NCBI GenBank assembly: GCA_002633025.1
Contig: NMRB01000004.1
Coordinates: 848,561-912,560, forward strand
DNA: 64,000 bases
Source of the DNA: Notospermus geniculatus
Lineage: Eukaryota > Nemertea > Pilidiophora > Heteronemertea > Lineidae
Direction of reading: 5' to 3'
In this document: one piece after another, positions 12,101 to 24,100 of the stretch
Layout of the letters: each line of letters starts with the position of its first letter
How positions within the stretch are numbered: the stretch's first letter is position 1
The notes under the pieces: generated by a model
What the model saw: only the letters and a program-made list of their open reading frames with translations
Databases searched by the model: none
What the model was told of the DNA's origin: nothing
Position numbers and translations under genes: made by a program

Positions 12101-15100
12101 TTTCTGAACTGAGTGGGGTCTCTACCTTTGGTCATGATTGGTACAATACCGTATCTGGTTACGGTGGTGGACTAAGTTGTAGTATCTTTGTGCTGATGCT
12201 GGAGGTATTTTAACATCTGTAACATTAGTCCTAAATCGACCAATCAAATGATAAATAATGAGCATAGGCCTACCTGTTGATCACCAGGTCTGGCAACTTG
12301 ATCTGCTTACCTGTTGTCGATTTTCAGTTGATTAGCATACAACCAGGCTTGCTCATTGTTGTCTCTCTTTTTGAACATACAAGAGCCAATCAACTGGAAC
12401 TTATACTCAAATCCAAGAGCCGAGTGGGCAGTCGGGCTTCACATTAATGACTTGACAGAGATTTGAGGATAGAGTATGTTTTAAAGGTTTTTGAGCTGCT
12501 TTCATTGTCCCACCTGTTGAAGTCACCTAAGATGGAATGATGATGATACACATTTGAAAACTAAGCTGTAGACTATGGCCTCATCTCAGGGCATTTGGCT
12601 CCTTTGCACAGCAATTTCATACACATGCCAATGTCTGACATGCAGCATTTTCGGCACCATATGTCAGACAGGCTGTGCCAGATTTACCAGTGGTTAATAT
12701 ATCAGTAGTAAATAACTATTAAAATGATATAAAATAAGTACCTATGTGAACATGAAATGTGTGACATCTGGTGCAGATGTAAGAAGTGGGTTCTGTGATA
12801 TGAACCTCGGGATGAAAGTAGATGAGCTCGCTGACTCTGGTCCTGTGGAGTCCCCTTCTTAGATAGGTTGTCTTTGGCCCATCTAAAAAAAAGTCAATCC
12901 CGATGTTCACCAGAATCACTCATCCTTCATTGTGTCCTTCTGTAGGCCTACTTGATTGATTCTGGTTTGGCGGCACCACAAAAAGGCTCATAAATCCATG
13001 ATTCTAGGAAGTTCACCTTCTGGTTGTATTTGCATTGTATTGATGTCGTTCAATTCGTTCCTCCCTTACCAAGCACAGCTGATTAAACTGTCAGTGATAT
13101 TGTGTATGCTGTGCGGACTAACAACTAGGCCTTGGCGTTACACTACAAAACGTGATGATATGCCAGTTTTACATTTCTGCGTGACCCTGAAATCTGGTCG
13201 TTCCTTGGCGACAAGATCAGCTGGAGAAAAGTTGATCTCTATTTCCAAGCTCATGGGGTGGGGGCAGGGTTGAAATGGCAGTGTGTTCAGTATACACATG
13301 CTTGGCATTGTAATTTGCCAATGATGATGATAACTGTGATGAAGGGACATTCCATGAAACTTTGCTTTGCTGTCAGTTGCAAGATCAGGAATGTTTTAGA
13401 AACCAGTTGCAGAGACACGATAGAATTCTGCAGTATGACCAGTTTGGTCAAAAATAGAATTCTTGAAGAATCATTCATCATGAGTGACTCTAAGGTACAA
13501 TTCCCCTTGTCGTAGATATCAAATGGCCCCTGACTAATCAGAGGATTAGATTACATGGACAAAAACTCATTTCCTTTCAGCGATCAACTTGTAAAAGAAA
13601 TCAAAACTCGCCATTGACTTAAAACAAGACAATCAATTATTTGATCATAAATCCATTGATTATGAGTTTACAATAATTGGAATATCGTGTATCAGATTAT
13701 ACTAATCACCAAAGATGGAGAACGTTAAAGGTGCAATGGACAAAATCAGCTCGTATTTTGCTACGAGTAAGCATGGCGATGTGTTAGCGTTGCCATACAA
13801 ACGTCGGAAACGGGAGAGACTGCAGGCGCAGAAATCGATTGATAAGTTGGCTGAGACTTTGACGGAAGCTGGGGATGGCAAGGATGTGGAAGAAACAGCA
13901 GATACGGAGGATGAATTGGCAGTTTGGGATGTAGGAACACAAACTGATCCTGTGAATATTGTTGATGGAGTTGTCACCATTGGAGATGATGAGCTGAGTA
14001 CGATTCCCGAGGAAAATGAAACACAGTCGGAGCCTGGGAGGAAGGATAGTGGTCAGTTTGACAGTGATGAGGAGGAGGTATGCTTGATTTGGTATGGTTA
14101 CCATGGTGGTGCAGTCTTCGTTGTCGTGGTGATGGCCTAGTCGCTAGGGATTTGATGTGGTTGCCATGGTAATGTGGTCTTATTAGGCTATTCTGGTTCT
14201 TGTTGTCATGGTGATGGCATATGTTTCTTTGTTGCTACTAGTACGGCAATTTGGTCGTGGCCATTACCCATGGTGTCCATGGAAACGTTGCTGGAGTTAT
14301 GGACCATGGTTGTCTTGGTAATTGGACATAGCATTGCAGAATTGGTGACGGGTTGTTTTGGTGCAGGGATTTCTGACTTGTTTCCGTTGGCAAGAAACAG
14401 TTAGTGGTGGTGATGATGGGTCAAATACTCATATTTGTGGTGGTTGATGTTGGTGATGGTGATGGTCGGTCGAAGAGTTTTTGTGCCCAGTTATAATGAA
14501 GTTAGTGCAGCATTTGTGGTTGTTGACCCCTACAGTTTGTCAAAACAGGTGAGGCCAAGTGGGAAGGACATAGTCAGACCTGTTCATTCAGCACGATTAT
14601 GCTTATCCTATGCTTAATATAAAGCCTATTGTGGGAACGGTGAACAGGTTTTAACATCTGTGCACTGAGTGGGCAGTTATATACTGTTATTTTAAATCCA
14701 AAGGTATTTTTACTTAAAAATCTAAATGTATCATACATTGTAAATGCTGATAATGACGAACACTTCATGATACTTTCTAATTTGAAGATGGCCCCAGAAA
14801 AGGATAAATTGAAATACATGTGATCATGATGTATTTCTTCAAGGCAGTGCAGAAAGTTTGTTTTGCTGGGGCAGGCTGATCAAGTCTTCTTGCCAGTTTA
14901 ATCCACCGGTCTTATGAGAAACTGCAAATAATTGGTATATTGAAAATTTGATACCGGAAGCAATATTTGACAGTTATCTCTTATATAACAGTGTCATCAA
15001 ATCCATTAAGAAATGAAAATATAATAGTTTGCATTGAAGAATGCAAGATTCATCATATAGGCCTATTTACAAACTTGCTAAAAGGCCTATGGTAGGATAA

Positions 15101-18100
15101 TCTTTGCGGCTTAGACCATGACATGTCACACCTGAATAAGTATACTACAAGAAGTATTTTGTAAAAGTTCAATAGAACGCAAATTACTTATAGTGAGGTA
15201 TATATACTTGTAATGGCGTATAGGCTTGCCATGATGGCAAGTCTTCGACTCATTCACCGTGAAGGGCCTAACAGTAGGCCCTTTTGTGCGAGGGTGTCGT
15301 AGGGGGCCTGCTGTGGCTTGTTGAACCTATGCCAGGTTTGCATAGGCCCTGTTCTCTTTAGGATTGTATACATGGATCTGGCGGCTGTCTTCCCTTGGAC
15401 ACTCATGTCATTGGTCTGGTCTTCGAAGTGTTTTCACTGTGAAAGATAAAATCCTTGGATTACCGTACTTCTGATACTCATATTCTTTTGGACTTTTTTC
15501 GTTCGCAAATCTTGGATATTAGGGCCTACAAAGTTGTCTTCAGTGCATTTATATCTATCAAGTGACTCATGCGGCAGTTGGTCTTGGTCTCATCTTCTGT
15601 TTTACTCTGGACGCCAAACCACAAAAATGAACCAGGATATCAAAGCTTTATGATACAAGAAAAGAAGAGTCCCACACCTGTACCGTCCATCAAACCTGTG
15701 GTATGACCCTAGGCCTACTGGAGCATAACCACGACAAGGCCTATGAACATAACTTCAGGCAGGATATAAGGTCACATTATTCACCTGTCTTGGGGATGAG
15801 CACTGTGTTGTGGATTTAATGACTACCTTGGCCTAAAATTCGAGACCTACAGGCAGATAGAATCAAGGAATTGAAAATTCTCAATGTTGGAACGTCGAAG
15901 AGGATTAACTACTCATTGCCACCAAGACAACTTTCAGCATATCAGGGAGTTTTCATCAATTTTGCTTAAATTTTGCTAGGTCTGGTTGTAAACTCTTTAG
16001 AATTCCTCCAATTCTAGCATGAACTTTCTGAATTTGGTCTTGTTACTTAGAATTTGAGATCTGGAGTCCCTGAGAATTTCTTTTCTTGTTTGAAAACCAG
16101 TGCATGAGCATGAAAGGATAGCGAACAGAGGGGACGTTTTAGAAGCATTTTATCACTTCTTAACTTTGGATTAACGCTCTTGCCATCATGGCACAAAGGT
16201 TAGAGGTCATCAAGGAGGAAGTCCTCATGGAGGAATTGGATGAAATTGACAAGGTGAGATCTGTGGAAAGCCTTTGTTTGGATGTCGATTTCCAGATGTT
16301 GTACCTTCATGTTTTCTTATGGCAATTGATACAAAAGCTGGTGTGCTCAGGCAACAGGAAGCAATTGATGTCCTCTTGGAAATCCTGTCACCATCTCTGT
16401 CACTTGAAGCTGGATCTTGGAAGAGCTTCTGTTGGAAAGGTTCATCAAGGAAAGTCACTTCTACATGAGTTTTAATGATTCCTAGTCATACTCTACCCAA
16501 CAAGTCACTGCCAGTTTAGTCAAAGGTCTATAGCATTCGAGGAAGCTCTTAGCACTGCCTTGTAGGCCTATTATCAACACAGTAGGCCTAGCTTTGCACT
16601 CTTTGCTTTATATCCTAAAAGCAATAGGCAAACTTTCAAATAGGAGCCTTCAGGAGTGGTTTTGCAAAGATTGGGTCTCGAGTCATTCATAAGTGGATGA
16701 AAAATATTTAGATATGAGACGGCAAGCAAAGTCTGGCGAATCAAGAAGATACCTGTACAATCACGATACTATATGGTCCAGGGGCAGGATGCTGGACCCT
16801 TACCAACTGCAGGAAAGATTATCAAGATTTCCAATTTGCTACAATCTCCAAAGCTCCAACTTTAATACTTTTATAAATGTGATAGTACATTTTCCTTCAA
16901 AGACTTTCTCCTGTTCTCTTTGATTTGCAAATAAATGTATTTCGGAGCACCATTTACTAAACCGACGAAGGTATGGAATCTTGCCCTTGAAGATTGTCCT
17001 CTCAAAAGTCAACTCAAGCTCAACGCTCAAAGGTTAACCATGCAGGCCCTTTCATAAATGACATGTTTGCCCTCATTTCATAATATTGATAGACTTTAAG
17101 TTGAGATGTTCATCTATAGGAAACATGAATATCTTTCACACTTCGGCGATTGTAGCAAACAAGATTTTACTCTTTCACCTGCTGGATGGGACACTTTTCA
17201 GATAACCATTCTTCTGGTTTTCTTATCAATGCTTCCTCACAACCTTTGACTGTATGGCCTGCCAAGTAGAGGAAACACCGTACTTCTAAGATTTCAGGTT
17301 CAATTCTCAGTCACATCTTTTCATCTGTTCCCAGAACATCTTCCTGGTGAATTGAAGACAACTATCTCTGAACCTACTGTAGCAAGTTAGAAAACTCAAA
17401 TAGGCATACCGTCTGCATGAAGTAGGCCTATATAATGGTATGAAAGACTGTGCTTTATGGGTAAAAAGCTGACAAGATGTGGACAAATATCTTCCTTTGT
17501 GGTATTCCCACACAATTATTAAAGTGTGGAGGTGATATTGCTTAAGAAAACAAACTGAGAAGATCCCATCATAACAGTTCTGTTCTGGTTGTGTTCTTGT
17601 TGTCAGAAATGAATACACAGGAAATGGATTATTGTCAAGCATTTCTAAAAGAAACAACCACCGAAACCCATGAAAATATCAACAGATACATGAGAAAATC
17701 AGACTGAAGTTTCTTTGGCTCTCACTGCCCCACATCCTGAGGATCCATTGAGGGAGGGTGCGACCGTAAATGACCTGAGATCTCAGGATGACTGCCCCAA
17801 AACTTTGGTAACAAAAATGGTTGCCCACTGACTGGTTGGTTTCAATCTTAGTTCATGTTTTCATTGGCCAGAAGTTTTCCTCTGTATTTAATTCACTCCT
17901 TTAGCCTTCCAAGTATTGCCATCCTTTCTTAAAGGAATTCTTAATGCAAATTTAACTTCTAGGTGCTTGATTAAATCATGTAAATAGGCCTAGGTCTGGT
18001 CTGTTGTCATTACAAAAGTGCCTTCAGCAATAAATGCTCCAGTAATAATCAATACAAACCAAAGATTAAAACATTTTGTCTGAATTTGTGGCGATAGATC

Positions 18101-21100
18101 TAAGATCTAATATTTGCAAATGCTGAAGTTTTTCATGCCTTCTCTCGTTGAGAGAGAAAATATTTGATTCATGTGTGGCCTATAGAAAGCTTTGAGACAA
18201 AACAGAATACTTGGAAAAGTGTCAAAATGTTCTGCTCTGTTTTTGTTTCAGATTGCATTATTATGATGCAGTCATCTGTACAGTTAAGGAGCTTGATGTG
18301 CAACTTATCAGATGGGGAAGTTTTCCTCCAAATCTGATTCAGTAGAAGATGCTCATTTTGTTTTGTATTGTGTCTTTCAGGATGGATCCCTTAGTAAACC
18401 AGAGAAGACAGTTCTGCTGCAGGCCAAGGCTATGTTGGACATCGCTGACAAGGTCAGTGTAAGAGATAATAGGGCCAAATTCATAAAACATGATTAATTA
18501 GTGTTGATTAATGTGTTAATTATTCTACAAAAACGCATACCAGTCATGCCACTGTTTAATTAGTATTTTCCCCTTTCACCAAATGGTTCATCAAGCCAAT
18601 TTCTTGCTATGGGTAATTAGTTCTCATAGGCATGAAGACCACCTGTTGATCACCAAGGTACCATACTCAAATTCAACCCATTACAAAGTCATTTACAAGT
18701 AGGCCTATCTCAGCGCTGATAACTGGGCCTACAGAGTGGAACCTCTCTATTAAGGACACCTTTGGAACTGGCCAGTCGTATGTAAATGTATCCTGATTAG
18801 AGAGGTGCCAAAATGAATAGAAATGACCTCTATGGAGCTGAACTTTGGTGACCTTGATATAGAGGTGTCCTCTTAGGAGGGGTGTCTGTGAAGGGAGGTT
18901 TCCCTCTACTTAGTTATGATAAATGAAATTCATGGTGAACTCTTCTACTCATTTTCCAGCGACTCAGGGCATCACAAAGTACAGAGTCAGCTTTGAAACA
19001 ACGCATCCATGACTTAGAGGAGGAAAAGGGAAAACTTTTATCCGATGCTGGGATCAACCCAGACCTTGTGATTGAGTACGAAGACACTAGGAACAAACTC
19101 CTTGAAGCCACAGTGGTATGTGTCTTCGCTATTGTCATGTTATGGGATAAGAAAGAACACGTTTGGACAACTTTTCAGGGTTTTGAGCATAATGGAGGAA
19201 GACGACAATGAATTCCTTTATTAGTGACCGCTTGTTGCACAAATTGATGAGTTGTCTATATCCTCTCAACTTGTTCAAATGCACTTCAAATATAATCTCA
19301 TACAGCCTTCACATTGAGACCATGGTCATTCTTTTGTCCAGATACATAAAGGATTATTATTGATTCATTCTGATATTACCACAACCAAGGTTTAAATGAA
19401 CGAGATTTCATTTGAAGCATCTGTGCTTTTCCTTTAATCAATGATTTTAATTGATATTATGGTACTGGTACCCTACGTGATTTTTGTGTAAACATTAAAT
19501 ATATGATGGATCAACTGTACTAGTGAGAGTAAATCATTGATATCATTTACCGTAATTTCAATGAAATAAGGTTCCTCGGAATTTCCCATGTCAGAGGTTT
19601 TCCAAGGAAAGCATAAATAGGCTTGCAGGTTCCTTTTACTTCCATATGGCAGCTCTCACATTGCCAAACACAGAGATAAATCTACTATGAAATTATAAAC
19701 TACTTCTTTCTTCCTATTCAGCAAATTGAACAACTTGAGAATGAAGTCAAAGACCTTCGAGAACAAGATGCTGTCCACGTATACACTGAGGACGCTTATG
19801 CAAAGCGTGAGGAACGGTTCAAGAAGGAGATTGAGGGCCTTCGAAAGCAGTTGCAAAGCACGCTTGAAGGACGGACGGCGGAGACAGCCCTGGTGGATGA
19901 GAGGGCTGGTATATTCAGTGACTATCAGAAGGTACCTATGCTAGCTATCATGAGAAATAGTCAATGGCATAATACATGGCAAAATTCTTTGCTCTGTGAG
20001 CTCTATCTAAAGGAAATGTCTCATAATGCTCATCTGCTCCTATGTTATCATTGCAGAAGGCTGAGGACTGGGAAGCCACGATTAAGGCCCAGGCGGAGAA
20101 GATCAAGGAGCTCGAGAAAGAGAAGGATGATATCCGTCTACAGACTCTGGCAGCTTCTGATCCTGAAGTGGCCAAGATTCTTGAACAGCTCAGGGTAGGT
20201 GTGGATACCAAATCGATGACATCCACGTTTGCCTCAGCAGCAGCAGNNNNNNNNNNNNNNNNNNNNNNNNNNNNNNNNNNNNNNNNNNNNNNNNNNNNNN
20301 NNNNNNNNNNNNNNNNNNNNNNNNNNNNNNNNNNNNNNNNNNNNNNNNNNNNNNNNNNNNNNNNNNNNNNNNNNNNNNNNNNNNNNNNNNNNNNNNNNNN
20401 NNNNNNNNNNNNNNNNNNNNNNNNNNNNNNNNNNNNNNNNNNNNNNNNNNNNNNNNNNNNNNNNNNNNNNNNNNNNNNNNNNNNNNNNNNNNNNNNNNNN
20501 NNNNNNNNNNNNNNNNNNNNNNNNNNNNNNNNNNNNNNNNNNNNNNNNNNNNNNNNNNNNNNNNNNNNNNNNNNNNNNNNNNNNNNNNNNNNNNNNNNNN
20601 NNNNNNNNNNNNNNNNNNNNNNNNNNNNNNNNNNNNNNNNNNNNNNNNNNNNNNNNNNNNNNNNNNNNNNNNNNNNNNNNNNNNNNNNNNNNNNNNNNNN
20701 NNNNNNNNNNNNNNNNNNNNNNNNNNNNNNNNNNNNNNNNNNNNNNNNNNNNNNNNNNNNNNNNNNNNNNNNNNNNNNNNNNNNNNNNNNNNNNNNNNNN
20801 NNNNNNNNNNNNNNNNNNNNNNNNNNNNNNNNNNNNNNNNNNNNNNNNNNNNNNNNNNNNNNAAGAAACAACCACCGAAACCCATGAAAATATCAACAGA
20901 TACATGAGAAAATCAGACTGAAGTTTCTTTGGCTCTCACTGCCCCACATCCTGAGGATCCATTGAGGGAGGGTGCGACCGTAAATGACCTGAGATCTCAG
21001 GATGACTGCCCCAAAACTTTGGTAACAAAAATGGTTGCCCACTGACTGGTTGGTTTCAATCTTAGTTCATGTTTTCATTGGCCAGAAGTTTTCCTCTGTA

Positions 21101-24100
21101 TTTAATTCACTCCTTTAGCCTTCCAAGTATTGCCATCCTTTCTTAAAGGAATTCTTAATGCAAATTTAACTTCTAGGTGCTTGATTAAATCATGTAAATA
21201 GGCCTAGGTCTGGTCTGTTGTCATTACAAAAGTGCCTTCAGCAATAAATGCTCCAGTAATAATCAATACAAACCAAAGATTAAAACATTTTGTCTGAATT
21301 TGTGGCGATAGATCTAAGATCTAATATTTGCAAATGCTGAAGTTTTTCATGCCTTCTCTCGTTGAGAGAGAAAATATTTGATTCATGTGTGGCCTATAGA
21401 AAGCTTTGAGACAAAACAGAATACTTGGAAAAGTGTCAAAATGTTCTGCTCTGTTTTTGTTTCAGATTGCATTATTATGATGCAGTCATCTGTACAGTTA
21501 AGGAGCTTGATGTGCAACTTATCAGATGGGGAAGTTTTCCTCCAAATCTGATTCAGTAGAAGATGCTCATTTTGTTTTGTATTGTGTCTTTCAGGATGGA
21601 TCCCTTAGTAAACCAGAGAAGACAGTTCTGCTGCAGGCCAAGGCTATGTTGGACATCGCTGACAAGGTCAGTGTAAGAGATAATAGGGCCAAATTCATAA
21701 ACATTGGTTGAATAGTGTTAATTGATGTGTTAAATATCTGCAGAAACGTGTGCCAGTCGTGCCACTGTTAATGAGTATTTTCCCTTTTATGCCAAATGGT
21801 TCATCAAGCCAATTTCTTGCAACAGGTAATTAGGCATGAAGACCACCTGTTGATCATCAAGGCACCATACTCTTAATTCAACCCATTACAAAGTCATTTT
21901 CAAGTATCTCAGTGCTGATAACTGGGCCTACACAGTGGAACCTCTCTATTAAGGACACCTTTGGAACTGACCAGTCGTATGTAAATGTATCCTGATTAGA
22001 GAGGTGCCAAAATGAATAGAAATGACCTCTATGGAGCTGAACTTTGGTGACCTTGATATAGAGGTGTCCTCTTAGGAGGGGTGTCTGTGAAGGGAGGTTT
22101 CCCTCTACTCATTTATGATAAATGAAATTCATGGTGAACTCTTCTACTCATTTTCCAGCGGCTCAGGGCATCACAGAGTACAGAGTCAGCTTTGAAACAA
22201 CGCATCCATGACTTAGAGGAGGAAAAGGGAAAACTTTTATCCGATGCTGGGATCAACCCAGACCTTGTGATTGAGTATGAAGATACCAGAAACAAACTCC
22301 TTGAAGCCACAGTGGTATGTGTCTTGGCTATTGTCATGTTATGGGATAAAAAAGGATGCGTTTGGACAACTTTTCAGGGTTTTGAGCATAATGGAGGAAG
22401 ACGACAATGAATTCCTTTATTAGTGACCACTTGTTGCACAAATTAATGGGTTGTCTATGTCCTCTTAACTATTTGTTCAAATGCACTTCAAATACAATCT
22501 CATACAGCCTTCACATTGACACCATGGTCATTCTTTTGTCTAGACACAATAGAGGATTGTTGATTCATTCTGATATTACCACAACCAAGGTTTAAATGAA
22601 CGAGATTTCATTTGAAGCATCTGTGTTTTTCCTTTAATCAATGACTTTAATTGATATTATGGTACCGGTACCCAACGTGATTTTTGTGTAAACATGCAAT
22701 GTAAATATGATGGATCAACTGTAGGCCTACTAGCAAGAGTAAATCATTGATATCAGAGTAACTTCAATGAAATAAGGTTCTTCGGAATTTCCCTTGTCAG
22801 AAGTTTTCCAAGGAAAGCATAAATAGGCTTGCAGGTTCCTTTCACTTCCATATGGCAGCTCTCACATTGCCAAACACTGGGAAAATCTACTCTGAAGTAA
22901 TCAACTGTAATTCTTTCTTCCTCTTCAGCAAATTGAACAACTTGAGAATGAAGTCAAAGACCTTCGAGAACAAGATGCTGTCCACGTATACACTGAGGAC
23001 GCCTATGCAAAACGGGAGGAACGGTTCAAGAAGGAGATTGAGGGCCTTCGAAAGCAGTTGCAAAGCACGCTTGAAGGACGGACGGCAGAGACGGCCCTGG
23101 TGGATGAGAGGGCTGGTATATTCAGTGACTATCAGAAGGTACCTATGCTAGCTATCATGAGAAAGAGCGGCATAATACATGGCAAAATTCTTCACTCTGT
23201 AAGCTCTAATAAAGGCAATGTCTCATGTTAATCCGGTCCTGATGTATTATCGTTGCAGAAGGCTGAGGACTGGGAAGCCACGATTAAGGCTCAAGCGGAG
23301 AAAATCAAGGAGCTCGAGAAAGAGAAGGATGATATCCGTCTACAGACTCTGGCAGCTTCTGATCCTGAGGTAGCCAAGATTCTTGAACAGCTCAGGGTAG
23401 GTGTGGATACCAAACCGATGACATCCAAGTTTGGCTCAGCAGCAGCAGCAGTACTCCCTCTGGCTCTGCGATGGAAAGATGATCGTAGTTACAGCTTTCT
23501 GCCTTTCTTACTGAAATTTTTTTGTGAACAAAGAAAATTTGGGATATATTGCAAAGCCAACACTGCCCTTTGCTTTGTGGCGAAGACCATGAACACATGA
23601 CATTGTTTGACCCATGTGCATTTGAAAATCTCTTTCCAATTCTTATTTCTTACAGCTGATATATGATTGTCTGAATTCAAAGGTATCATTTTGGAAGTTT
23701 CTCCACGGTGCACTTGATCTTTCTGTTCCTTCACAGGCTGGACACCTATTGTTGTGTTTTCATCTCAATTTTGATCAGATATTTTGAGTTGAAGAAGACT
23801 CCCTTGTAAATCTTGACTAGATTGCTGAGTCTGCAGATTTGACCTTTTTGTCCCTTTTCAGGACCAGCTCATCGAGAAGGACAAACAAGAGACTGAACTC
23901 CTGGAGAAGACAGACCAGTTAGAATTTGATCTCGATGTTGAGAAAAAGCAGAATGCAGAACTCGAGAGAATCAACAGCGAGGTGACAAAGAATTATTATG
24001 AAATCAAGGATGCCCTTACGGCTGCCAAGGAGGACATTGAGAAAATGATGAAACGGATCCGAGGTGAAAAGCTCGGTGAGGACTTGGACAGGATCGCTGA

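Larger units (their letters stand above)
11280..18380. other. 7.1-kb intron containing two candidate first exons
   Basis: Apart from the exons at 13715 and 16188 I see no coding exon. Two hairpins (cttgccatgatggcaag at 15228 and aagggcctaacagtaggccc near 15262) lie between them. Confidence 0.6.
17649..20246 (+). repeat. Large duplicated block, copy 1 (ends at the assembly gap)
   Basis: About 2.6 kb, near-identical to 20863-23448 in exons and introns, including the small inverted-repeat element in the first intron. Its right end is exactly the left edge of the 616-base gap. Confidence 0.9.
20863..23448 (+). repeat. Large duplicated block, copy 2 (starts at the assembly gap)
   Basis: Second copy of 17649-20246, beginning at the first base after the gap. 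Exon differences are all synonymous (16 in 576 coding bases by my count), and introns differ by scattered substitutions and small indels. The coincidence of both repeat borders with the gap edges indicates two unmerged alleles rather than a genomic duplication. Confidence 0.9.

Noticed and set aside
19948-20921. Open frames of 220-300 codons across 20247-20862
   Set aside because: Most of their length is the run of N, so they are gap artefacts. The same applies to frames over 7172-7361.
17649-23448. Genuine tandem exon duplication
   Set aside because: Both borders coincide with the gap edges and all exon differences are synonymous, so unmerged alleles are the simpler explanation. Kept as a testable alternative.
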